24,678 bases of DNA from Natronohydrobacter sp. (GTDB taxonomy: Bacteria > Pseudomonadota > Alphaproteobacteria > Rhodobacterales > Rhodobacteraceae). Shown here one piece after another: positions 15,119-22,132 of the stretch. The stretch is taken from positions 1-24,678 of the forward strand of contig SKSL01000181.1 in assembly GCA_007123015.1 (NCBI GenBank). Reading direction: 5' to 3'. A program made the position numbers and the translations under genes. Under the pieces are notes generated by a model that was given only the letters and a program-made list of their open reading frames with translations, was not told the origin of the DNA and did not search any database. Position 1 is the stretch's first letter. Each line of letters begins with the position of its first letter.

Positions 15119-16198
15119 TTGAAGAACGCCCCCTTCCTGAACCTCGCGCTTGCGGTTGTGCTGGTGCTGTCCGTTGGCTGGCTGCTGCTGATTGGCCGCG
15201 CGATCCTGCTGCCGATCGTGATGGCCGTGATCTCGGTCTATATCATGGTCTCGGCGGTCGAAGCTCTTGCCCGGCAACCAGTGCTGAAACATCTGCCAGT
15301 CTTCATGCTGCGCGCGCTGGTGCTGGCCGGCTTCATCATTTCCTTCCTTGGTCTGGCCATCGTGCTGGCTGACACTGTGCGCGAGATCATCGCGGTCGCA
15401 CCTGTTTACGAGGCCAATCTGATCGCCCTGCTTGAAGGGATCGCAGAGCGTTTCGGGCTGGAAGTGCAAACGCTCTGGGCCGATATGCTCAGCGCCACAG
15501 TGGAACAGATCGACCTGCAGGCCATCGCGCTCGGCACGCTCGGCGGTTTTGCCTCGGTCGGGTTCACAGTGTTTCTGGTGGTGATCTATGCAGGTTTCCT
15601 GCTCGCAGAGCGCGGCAGATTTCCGCAGAAACTGTCAGCCGCGTTGTCACATGAGGCCAATACCGCCAAGGCCCTTCAGGTCGTCAATGACATCAATGTC
15701 AAGATCCGGCGCTATCTGGCTGTGAAGACACTGATCAACCTGCTGCTGGGGCTGGTATCCTATTCGATCCTGTGGCTGTTCGGTGTGGATTTCGCCTTGT
15801 TCTGGGCCGTGGCCATCGCGCTTCTGAACTATATTCCTTATGTCGGATCCTATGTCGGGGTGGCCTTTCCGGTGATCCTGTCGCTGGGACAGTTTGCATC
15901 ACTGCCAACGACACTGCTGCTGCTGGTGCTGCTGTCATCGGCCCAGGTATTTGTCGGCAATGTGCTCGAGCCGCGCTGGATCGGACGGCAGCTGAACATG
16001 AGCCCCTTTGTGGTGCTCGTCGCCCTGTCGATCTGGAGCGCGCTCTGGGGCATTCCCGGCGCGATCCTCGCAGTGCCCATGACTTCAATCCTGATCATCG
16101 TGACATCAAGCTTCGCCTCGACGCGTTTTGTCGCCATCCTGCTCTCGGATCGCGTCGATCCACCGCTGGTGTCGCCGTCCGAGGACCAATCACCCTGA
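15119..16198 (+). CDS. AI-2E family transporter (PerM/YhhT-like)
   Basis: This 359-residue polytopic membrane protein has two to three N-terminal helices (LNLALAVVLVLSVGWLLLIGRAILLPIVMAV; LRALVLAGFIISFLGLAIVLAD). A periplasmic-type segment rich in helices precedes the conserved C-terminal core, with VNDINVKIRRYLAVKTLINLLLGL, FALFWAVAIALLNYIPYVGSYVG and LEPRWIGRQLNMSPFVVLVALSIWSALWGIPGAILAVPM. This is the standard PF01594 pattern. Despite the family name, members also act as Na+(Li+)/H+ antiporters, so the substrate is open. I chose TTG 15119 because AGGAGGT lies just upstream; ATG 15098 has no ribosome site. It appears monocistronic. Confidence 0.88.
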   Translation: MKNAPFLNLALAVVLVLSVGWLLLIGRAILLPIVMAVISVYIMVSAVEALARQPVLKHLPVFMLRALVLAGFIISFLGLAIVLADTVREIIAVAPVYEANLIALLEGIAERFGLEVQTLWADMLSATVEQIDLQAIALGTLGGFASVGFTVFLVVIYAGFLLAERGRFPQKLSAALSHEANTAKALQVVNDINVKIRRYLAVKTLINLLLGLVSYSILWLFGVDFALFWAVAIALLNYIPYVGSYVGVAFPVILSLGQFASLPTTLLLLVLLSSAQVFVGNVLEPRWIGRQLNMSPFVVLVALSIWSALWGIPGAILAVPMTSILIIVTSSFASTRFVAILLSDRVDPPLVSPSEDQSP

Positions 16199-16354
16199 AA
16201 CGCGGCTGCGGGTCATCTGCCGATTTCAACGACATGACATCAAGATCGCGCCCGGACCGAAGAACGCCCGAGCCTCGGCGATACCGTTGCCAATGCGCGG
16301 TCGTCTCGGTCGGATGGGTCACGGGCTTGATCGACCGGCGGCGCGCGCGTGCGT

Positions 16355-16665
16355 TCAACGGCCAGACGCTCTTCGAGTGTCTGATTGACAAAAAAGACCA
16401 GCTCTGCGGTGGCCAGTGTGTCCGCATCGGCGGGCTTGGCAGCATAGCCATGCCGGACCACGCCGGGGCCGATCAGCGTGGTGACAACCGCACATTTGCC
16501 CGCCAGATGCTGCGCGAGAGGCCCGTCGCGTTCATTCGCATTCACGCAATAGGCTCTGATTTATTTTTTCCGCATATTTTATGCGCAAAACCGGTTCCCA
16601 CTTATGCGCAACATTTTTCACATCAGAGATCATGCCGACAGTGGCGAGGATATTCAGCGGGTCCA
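16355..16665 (-). pseudogene. fragment of Zn/Mn ABC substrate-binding protein, split by an insertion
   Basis: On the minus strand one frame reads DPLNILATVGMISDVKNVA (16663-16607) and another reads GKCAVVTTLIGPGVVRHGYAAKPADADTLATAELVFFVNQTLEERLA (from 16500). Joined, they match the N-terminal core of ZnuA/MntC-type periplasmic binding proteins (usual form: ATxGMIxDxxxNVAG...VTxLxGPGxDPHxY...ADLVFYNGLxLE). About 106 bases separate the halves and account exactly for the frame change. The usual metal-ligand Asp-Pro-His is altered to VRH, and the C-terminal two thirds are missing. No permease or ATPase gene of such a system is nearby. This is a dead relic between the AI-2E gene and the rhamnose genes. 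Confidence 0.7.
16501..16606. repeat. about 106-bp palindromic repeat element inserted in the SBP relic
   Basis: This AT-richer block interrupts the binding-protein relic between codons for NVA and GKCAVV. On the minus strand it begins AAGTGGGAACCGGTTTTGCG, contains the palindrome AACCGGTT (16589-16596) and a TTATGCGCAA direct repeat (16579-16588 and 16602-16611). It ends in an imperfect inverted repeat with arms like GAGCCTATTGCGT and ACGCGACGGGCCTC. From memory, short interspersed repeats with the same GTGGGAACCGGTTTTG head and AGAGC...GCGTGAAT tail are common in Rhizobiales genomes. Ends are set by the homology break, not by target duplications. Confidence 0.55.
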
Positions 16666-16688
16666 CGCTGGCAATGCAGCTTCGTAGC

Positions 16689-17927
16689 TTACCCCCTGGC
16701 CGCAACGCATTCACTGTACCGGGTCAGTTCCTTGATCAAGGCCAGCCCGCTCGGCCGCTCCATGCGCTTGCAAAACTCTTCCCAGATCACGCCGAAAGGA
16801 AGGTCCTTGAATTCTTCGGCAAGCATCAGCCGTGTCGTGAAATCGAGCGTGTCCTCGACCGCGCGCAGCTGGTCCCATGGCATCAGAAGCGCGCGCAGCA
16901 GTGCCTTTTGCATGTTTCTTGTGCCGATCACCCAGGCTGCAGTCCGGCTGATGGTCGCATCGAAGAAATCCAGACCGATATAGGTCCGCTCCAGCAAATC
17001 GGCGCTCACCAGTTCATGGGCCATGGCAAGCAGATCGTCATTCAGCAAGATCACATGGTCACTGTCCCAGCGCATCGGGCGCGAGACATGCAACAGGATC
17101 TGCGGCAGCGACAGGGCGACAGCGCTCAGCTTGTCGGCAATATTCTCGGTCGGGTGAAAATGCCCCATATCGAGGCAAAGCAATGTGCCCTTCCGGATCG
17201 CGTAGCCAAGATAGAATTCATGACTGCCGATTGTGCAGGCTTCCACGCCGATGCCGAACAGTTTCGACTCGACCGCATCGCGCATATGGCCCGTTTCATG
17301 CATCCCGGCCAGCATCGCGTCAAGCGAGGCCTCCAACCGCTTGCGCGCGGCCATGCGGTCGATCGGGATGTCCTTGTATCCGTCGGGCACCCAGATGTTA
17401 TTGACGCAGGGGCTGCCAAGCTCTGCCCCGATGCGCGCCGCGATCTCGCGGCTGCGCTTGCCGTGTTCGATCCAGAATTCCCGGATACCCGCATCCGGGT
17501 GGGAGAGTGTCAGGTTGTCGTCGGCTTTCGCATGGCCAAAGAAAGTCGGGTTGAAATCCAGGCCGATGCCCTGCGCTTTGGCCCAATCGACCCAGCGCGC
17601 GAAATGCCTGTAGTCGATCTGGTCACGGTCGGGGGTTTCCTCTGTGTCCATATAGATCGCATGCAGATTCAGCCGGTGCCGTCCGGGGATCATGGAATAG
17701 GCAAATTCCAGATCCGCACGCAACTCGTCTGGCGTGCGCGCGCGTCCAGGGTGATTGCCGGTCGCCTGAATGCCACCGCCAGAAGAGCCGCTGCGCGTCT
17801 CGAAGCCGGTCACATCATCACCCTGCCAGCAATGCATCGAGATCGGAACGGTCTTTAGCCGGGTCATCGCGTCCTCTGTATCGACGCCCCAGTCGGCAAA
17901 GACGGCCTTCGCGCTCTCATAGCCCAT
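16689..17927 (-). CDS. rhaA: L-rhamnose isomerase (E. coli RhaA type)
   Basis: The 412-residue enzyme converts L-rhamnose to L-rhamnulose in the cytoplasm (EC 5.3.1.14). It follows the E. coli enzyme almost segment by segment: VPISMHCWQGDDVTGFE, GGIQATGNHPG, LNLHAIYMD, LGLDFNPTFFGHA, DAVESKLFGIG and LLHVSRPMRWDSDHV. The metal ligands of the E. coli protein are kept at a constant offset of 14: Glu220, Asp253, His280, Asp288, Asp290 and Asp320. E. coli RhaA is 419 residues, so this is full length. It lies 21 bases after rhaD with a GGGGGGAAA ribosome site, forming a rhaD-rhaA message. Rhizobial maps call the equivalent position rhaI, although many rhizobia carry a different isomerase family there. 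Confidence 0.96.
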   Translation of the reverse strand: MGYESAKAVFADWGVDTEDAMTRLKTVPISMHCWQGDDVTGFETRSGSSGGGIQATGNHPGRARTPDELRADLEFAYSMIPGRHRLNLHAIYMDTEETPDRDQIDYRHFARWVDWAKAQGIGLDFNPTFFGHAKADDNLTLSHPDAGIREFWIEHGKRSREIAARIGAELGSPCVNNIWVPDGYKDIPIDRMAARKRLEASLDAMLAGMHETGHMRDAVESKLFGIGVEACTIGSHEFYLGYAIRKGTLLCLDMGHFHPTENIADKLSAVALSLPQILLHVSRPMRWDSDHVILLNDDLLAMAHELVSADLLERTYIGLDFFDATISRTAAWVIGTRNMQKALLRALLMPWDQLRAVEDTLDFTTRLMLAEEFKDLPFGVIWEEFCKRMERPSGLALIKELTRYSECVAARG

Positions 17928-17948
17928 GATTTCCCCCCGCAGTCGCGA

Positions 17949-20051
17949 TCAGCGTGTAAATGCCTGCACGTTTCCGGCATCCACGTTCAAGATATTCCCG
18001 GTCGATTTGGCCGAGCCGTCAGCCGCGAAGAAATAGCAGGCCTCGGCGATGTCCTCTGGCAGGACCGAGCGTTTCAACAATGAACGGTTGCGATACATCT
18101 CTTCCAGCCCCTCCTTGTCGGTGCCATAGGTTGACGCTCGCTGGTCCAGCCATTCACCTTCCCAGATTTTCGACCCACGCAGCACAGCGTCCGGATTGAC
18201 AACATTGACCCTTATGCCGCCCCCGGCCCCTTCCAGCGCGAGGCACCGCGCCAGATGGATTTCAGCTGCCTTGGCCGTGCAATAGGCCGACGCATTCGGC
18301 GAGGCCGCAAGACCGTTTTTCGAGGCCACGAAAACGATGGATCCGCCCATATCTTGCGCCCGCATCAGCTTGAAGGCCTCGCGGCTGACCAGAAAATAGC
18401 CGGTCGACAGGATATCCATATTCTTGTTCCACAAGGCCAGTGTCGTTTCTTCGACAGGTGCCGAGGACGCGATCCCGGCATTCGACACCAGAATATCAAC
18501 CCCGCCAAATTCGACCGCAGCCGCTGCAAAAGCCCTGGCAACGCTGTCCTCGCAGGTCACATCCATCACCACTGCGCGCAGCATATCCGCACTGTAGCGC
18601 GCGATCAGGCTATCCTGCGTCTGTTGCAGGTTCTCGGCATTGATATCGGCCAGAATGACGCAGGCCCCTTCTGACAGGTAGCGCTCAGCGGTCGCTGCCC
18701 CGATTCCGCCTGCGCCCCCCGTGACCAGCGCCACACGCCCTGCGAGCGATTTCGGCTTGGGCATGCGTTGCAGCTTGGCTTCCTCCAGCAGCCAGTATTC
18801 GATATCGAAGGCTTCCTGTTCGGGCAGGCCCTGATAGGTGCTGACTGCGGACGCGCCGCGCATCACATTGATGGCGTTGACATAGAATTCGCCGGAAATC
18901 CGCGCCGTCGCCTTGTCCTTGGCGAAAGTGATCATGCCGACACCGGGCACCAGATAGACAACTGCATTGGGGTCGCGCAGCGCGGGACTGTCAGCATGTT
19001 TGCAGCGTGCGTAATACGCCGCATAGGCGTCGCGATAGGCCGCGATCTGGTCTGGCAGCCCGTCCAGAACCGCGTCCAGATTGCCCTTTTCTGGATCGAA
19101 ATCCACCACCAGCGGGCGGATTTTGGTGCGCAGGAAATGGTCAGGGCAGGACGTGCCCAGGGCAGCCAGCGGTTCCATGTTCTGCGCAGAAACGAATTCC
19201 AGAACGGCTGGATCATCGTTGAAATGGCCGACCATATGCTGGTTGCCACTGATCAACCCACGGATCGCAGGCATCAGCCGGGCGGCGACTGCGCGGCGCT
19301 CGGCCGCGCCCAGCGCTGCATGCTTTGCCCCCCCGAAGGCCGGCACATCCGCCATGCGGTCCTGCAGCCACTCTGTCGCGCGATTGATCACGTCAATCGT
19401 CGTGTCGTAGCAATCTTTCGCTGTATCGGCCCATGTGAAAAGCCCGTGGCTTTCCAGCACGACGCCATCGGCCTGAGGGTTCTCCAGACAGAATTTCTCC
19501 AACCAAAGCCCCAGTTCAAAGCCGGGACGTTTCCACGGCAGCCACCCGATGCGCGTGCCGAAAATCGTTTCCGTCAGTTCTTTCGAGTTCTGAGCCGCAG
19601 CGATGGCGATGATCGCGTCTGCATGGACGTGATCGACATGTTTGCGCGGCACATAGGCATGCAAGGGCGTGTCAATCGAAGCGGCGCGCGGGTTCAGCCG
19701 GAACGTGCAATGCGGCAGGTAGCCGACCATCTCATCTTCGAACGCGACCCCGCGATAAAGCGATTTCAGCGCCCTGAGCTTGTCCATGTAGAGCGTGGCA
19801 AACCCGTCCATCTTGATCGAGCCGATATCACCGCCAGAGCCCTTGACCCAGAGCACCTCGACCTGCGCGCCGGTCAGCGGATCGGGTTCCATGACCTTGG
19901 CCGATGTATTGCCGCCACCATAATTCGTGACCCGCTTGTCCGATCCCAGAATATTCGAGCGATAGAGCAGCAATTCCGGTTCACTCATCCCTGCTGCCAC
20001 GCTGTAATCCCAGCGGTTTTCAAGCAAAGGGTTTCCACCTGTTTTCAACAT
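17949..20051 (-). CDS. rhaD: rhamnulose-1-phosphate aldolase/lactaldehyde dehydrogenase fusion
   Basis: The 700-residue protein has a class II aldolase domain (residues 1-430; VTNYGGGNTS, WVKGSGGD, metal-binding H141-V-H143, ESHGLFTWADT with His202) fused to an NAD-dependent short-chain dehydrogenase (436-700; TGGAGGIG 444-451, SNAG 523-526, Ser577, Tyr590, Lys594). The aldolase cuts L-rhamnulose-1-phosphate to DHAP and L-lactaldehyde, and the SDR half is thought to oxidise the aldehyde to L-lactate, as in RhaD/RhaEW proteins. I set the start at ATG 20051 because AGGAG lies eight bases upstream and family proteins begin there; upstream in-frame codons fall in the operator. It is first in the leftward message and controlled from the shared RhaR spacer. 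Confidence 0.93.
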   Translation of the reverse strand: MLKTGGNPLLENRWDYSVAAGMSEPELLLYRSNILGSDKRVTNYGGGNTSAKVMEPDPLTGAQVEVLWVKGSGGDIGSIKMDGFATLYMDKLRALKSLYRGVAFEDEMVGYLPHCTFRLNPRAASIDTPLHAYVPRKHVDHVHADAIIAIAAAQNSKELTETIFGTRIGWLPWKRPGFELGLWLEKFCLENPQADGVVLESHGLFTWADTAKDCYDTTIDVINRATEWLQDRMADVPAFGGAKHAALGAAERRAVAARLMPAIRGLISGNQHMVGHFNDDPAVLEFVSAQNMEPLAALGTSCPDHFLRTKIRPLVVDFDPEKGNLDAVLDGLPDQIAAYRDAYAAYYARCKHADSPALRDPNAVVYLVPGVGMITFAKDKATARISGEFYVNAINVMRGASAVSTYQGLPEQEAFDIEYWLLEEAKLQRMPKPKSLAGRVALVTGGAGGIGAATAERYLSEGACVILADINAENLQQTQDSLIARYSADMLRAVVMDVTCEDSVARAFAAAAVEFGGVDILVSNAGIASSAPVEETTLALWNKNMDILSTGYFLVSREAFKLMRAQDMGGSIVFVASKNGLAASPNASAYCTAKAAEIHLARCLALEGAGGGIRVNVVNPDAVLRGSKIWEGEWLDQRASTYGTDKEGLEEMYRNRSLLKRSVLPEDIAEACYFFAADGSAKSTGNILNVDAGNVQAFTR

Positions 20052-20120
20052 GCGGCGCTCCTGTCTGATCAGATCGACCTGCAAAGCGATCCGCCACACG
20101 CTCCGACATCTGCGGCGTTT

Positions 20121-20193
20121 TGTCAATCTTTCGCAATCACAAGCAATCATGCTGCATTGCAGAATGATTTTTTGTGATTGTTTTTGATTGACT
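20121..20193. promoter_or_regulatory. symmetric multi-site operator between rhaD and rhaR
   Basis: Six TGATTG-like half-sites lie around one dyad centred on 20157. CAATCT at 20124, CAATCA at 20134 and CAATCA at 20144 mirror TGATTT at 20165, TGATTG at 20175 and TGATTG at 20185. The spacing is exactly 10 bases on each side, so all sites face the same side of the helix. The inner 17-base arms (20134-20150, 20164-20180) match at 15 positions, and the centre CTGCATTGCAG (20152-20162) is itself a palindrome. TTGACA on the minus strand (20126-20121) and TTGACT on the plus strand (20188-20193) sit at mirror positions and could be -35 boxes for rhaD and rhaR. I see no good -10 boxes. The adjacent DeoR-type RhaR is the likely ligand. 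Confidence 0.75.
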
Positions 20194-20194
20194 G

Positions 20195-20212
20195 TGCCGG
20201 GATTTCCCGGCA
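20195..20212. promoter_or_regulatory. 18-bp palindrome in the rhaR leader
   Basis: TGCCGGGA and TCCCGGCA pair perfectly across TT, between the operator and the rhaR ribosome site (CGGGAGA, 20224-20230). In RNA it would form a tight hairpin 24 bases before the ATG; in DNA it could be a second regulator site. It contains no TGATTG half-site. Confidence 0.5.
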
Positions 20213-20235
20213 GCCTCTCACCACGGGAGAGCAGC

Positions 20236-21042
20236 ATGCACGAGTCGGAACGTCACAGGATCATTTTGTCCTCTGTCCAGGATCGGGCCGTGATGACCGT
20301 GGTCGACCTGTGCAATCTGACTGGTGCCTCGGAGGCCACGATCCGCCGCGACATCTCAGCCTTGCATATGCAGCAGAAAGTGCGGCGCGTGCGTGGCGGG
20401 GTCGAGGCGCTGAACCCGCCCCAATTCGTCGGGCTGGCAGGGCGTACCTTCGCAGTCAATCAGACGATCCGGATTCGCGAGAAACAGGCCATTGCCCGCG
20501 CTGCTGTTGATCTGTGCGAAGAGGGTGAGCCGATCATCATCAATGGCGGGACGACCACCTTCCAGATGGTGCATCCGCTGGCCAATCGGCGCTGCCAGGT
20601 CTTCACCAACTCTTTCCCGATTGCCGAACACTTGCTGAAGCACTCGAAAACCACTGTGATGGTGTCAGGCGGGGCGATCTACCGCGAACAGAACATCATC
20701 CTGTCCCCCTTCGAGAATGACGTCACACGCAATTTCTATGCGCGCCGCATGTTCATGGGCGCGCAGGGTGTCGGCCCTCTGGGCCTGATGGAAGCGGACC
20801 CGCTGCTGATCCGGGCCGAGGAAAAGCTGATGCGACAGGCCGATGAGCTGGTCGTTCTGGTCGACAGCTCGAAATTCAGCCAGCGGTCCAGTCTTGTGCT
20901 CTGCGGGTTGGAACGCATCACCACATTGATCACGGATGAGGGGATTCCTGACAAGGCCGCCGCCATGCTGGACGCGGCGGATGTGAAACTGATCGTCACC
21001 CAGACAGGGGGCGCTCAAGAAGAGGAAGAGGTCGCCTCGTAA
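20236..21042 (+). CDS. rhaR: DeoR-family rhamnose regulator
   Basis: The 268-residue protein has the DeoR layout. An N-terminal helix-turn-helix, MTVVDLCNLTGASEATIRRDISALHMQQKVRRVRGG (20-55), is followed by a sugar-phosphate sensor domain of the isomerase fold: REKQAIARAAVDLCEEGEPIIINGGTTTFQMV, TVMVSGGAIYREQN, RMFMGAQGVGPLGLMEADPLLIRAEEKLMRQADELVVLVDSSKF. In Rhizobium leguminosarum a DeoR-type RhaR heads the rhaRSTPQUK operon and represses both it and rhaDI; the same arrangement here supports the same role. ATG 20236 is chosen for its GGGAG ribosome site; upstream in-frame codons overlap the operator. A phosphorylated rhamnose intermediate is the likely inducer. Confidence 0.92.
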   Translation: MHESERHRIILSSVQDRAVMTVVDLCNLTGASEATIRRDISALHMQQKVRRVRGGVEALNPPQFVGLAGRTFAVNQTIRIREKQAIARAAVDLCEEGEPIIINGGTTTFQMVHPLANRRCQVFTNSFPIAEHLLKHSKTTVMVSGGAIYREQNIILSPFENDVTRNFYARRMFMGAQGVGPLGLMEADPLLIRAEEKLMRQADELVVLVDSSKFSQRSSLVLCGLERITTLITDEGIPDKAAAMLDAADVKLIVTQTGGAQEEEEVAS

Positions 21043-21079
21043 AACGGCCTTGCATATTGTTTCCATGGGAGGAAGTGAC

Positions 21080-22081
21080 ATGAAAAGACGGACGATCACG
21101 TCATTGGCAGCGGGGCTTGGCCTTGCCGCCAGCCTGATGGGCACCAGCGCTCTGGCAGAGGACAACATGCGCATCGCCCTTGTGGTCAAGGCGCTGGGGA
21201 TCGGCTTCTTCGAAGCCGCAGCCGAAGGCGCCGAAGAAGCCGCGGCCGAGCTTGGCAATGTCGAGATCATCTATACAGGTCCGACCACGACCACGGCGGA
21301 AGGTCAGATCGAGGTCATCAACTCGCTGATCGCACAGGGCGTCGATGCCATCGCGATATCGGCCAATGACCCAGATGCCGTTGTGCCTGCGCTGCAACGC
21401 GCGATGCAGCGCGGCATAACGGTGATCTCGTGGGATTCCGGTGTCGCCGAAGAAGGGCGCATGATGAACCTCAACCCGTCTTCGACCGAATTGATCGGCA
21501 ACACGATCATCAAGCTTGCAGCCGATCACATGCCTGATGGTGGACAGGTCGCGATCCTGTCGGCCACAACCACATCGACGAACCAGAATGCCTGGATTGC
21601 CGCAGCCCAGGACGTGCTGCCAGACTATCCCGGCATAGAACTGGCGGCGATCGTCTATGGAGACGATCTGTCGGACAAGTCCTATCGGGAAGCGCAGGGT
21701 CTGATGGCGTCTCATCCGGACCTGCAAGCCATTATCGCACCGACAACTGTGGGCATTCTGGCCGCCTGTCAGGCCGTGTCGGATGCGGGCCGGATCGGTG
21801 AGATCAATGTCACCGGGCTTGGCCTGCCCTCCGAGATGGCAGGATGTGTGGAATCGGGCGCGACCGAGAGCTTCGCCATCTGGAACCCGATCGACCTTGG
21901 CTATTCGGCCACGATGATCGCGCATGCGCTGGCCACCGGGGCCGCAACAGCCGAACCGGGTGCAGAAATCCCGACAGGGCGCATGGGATCGGTCACGCTG
22001 GACGACACCAATTCGGCGGCCATGTCGGATCCGTTCACCTATGACGCGTCCAATATCGACCAGTTCAAGGATATTTTCTGA
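21080..22081 (+). CDS. rhaS: L-rhamnose ABC transporter substrate-binding protein
   Basis: The 333-residue periplasmic protein has a signal peptide (MKRRTITSLAAGLGLAASLMGTSALA, cleavage near residue 26) and a ribose-binding-protein-like fold: MRIALVVKALGIGFFEAAAEGAEEAAAELG, LIAQGVDAIAISANDPDAVVPALQRAMQRGITVISWDS, and APTTVGILAACQAVSDAG. Members of this group (PBP1 rhamnose/autoinducer-2-like) deliver sugar to a CUT2 importer. ATG 21080 follows a strong GGGAGGAAG site; the earlier ATG at 21050 has none. It lies 37 bases after rhaR and is followed by a hairpin before rhaT, the usual device for making more binding protein than the rest of the transporter. Confidence 0.92.
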   Translation: MKRRTITSLAAGLGLAASLMGTSALAEDNMRIALVVKALGIGFFEAAAEGAEEAAAELGNVEIIYTGPTTTTAEGQIEVINSLIAQGVDAIAISANDPDAVVPALQRAMQRGITVISWDSGVAEEGRMMNLNPSSTELIGNTIIKLAADHMPDGGQVAILSATTTSTNQNAWIAAAQDVLPDYPGIELAAIVYGDDLSDKSYREAQGLMASHPDLQAIIAPTTVGILAACQAVSDAGRIGEINVTGLGLPSEMAGCVESGATESFAIWNPIDLGYSATMIAHALATGAATAEPGAEIPTGRMGSVTLDDTNSAAMSDPFTYDASNIDQFKDIF

Positions 22082-22094
22082 TCCCTGGCACAGA

Positions 22095-22120
22095 CCGGTG
22101 CAGCTTGCGGGCTGCGCCGG
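22095..22120 (+). terminator. rhaS-rhaT intercistronic hairpin
   Basis: CCGGTGCAGC (22095-22104) pairs with GCTGCGCCGG (22111-22120) around TTGCGG, with one T-G wobble, 14 bases after the rhaS stop. No T run follows. It could block 3' decay of rhaS RNA or partly end transcription, raising RhaS relative to RhaT and RhaP. Confidence 0.6.
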
Positions 22121-22132
22121 GGCACTGACGGC

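Noticed and set aside
18768..20177. 469-codon open frame on the plus strand opposite rhaD
   Set aside because: It is antisense to a well-supported fusion gene, rich in Arg/His/Gln as expected of high-GC shadow frames, and has no recognisable domain.
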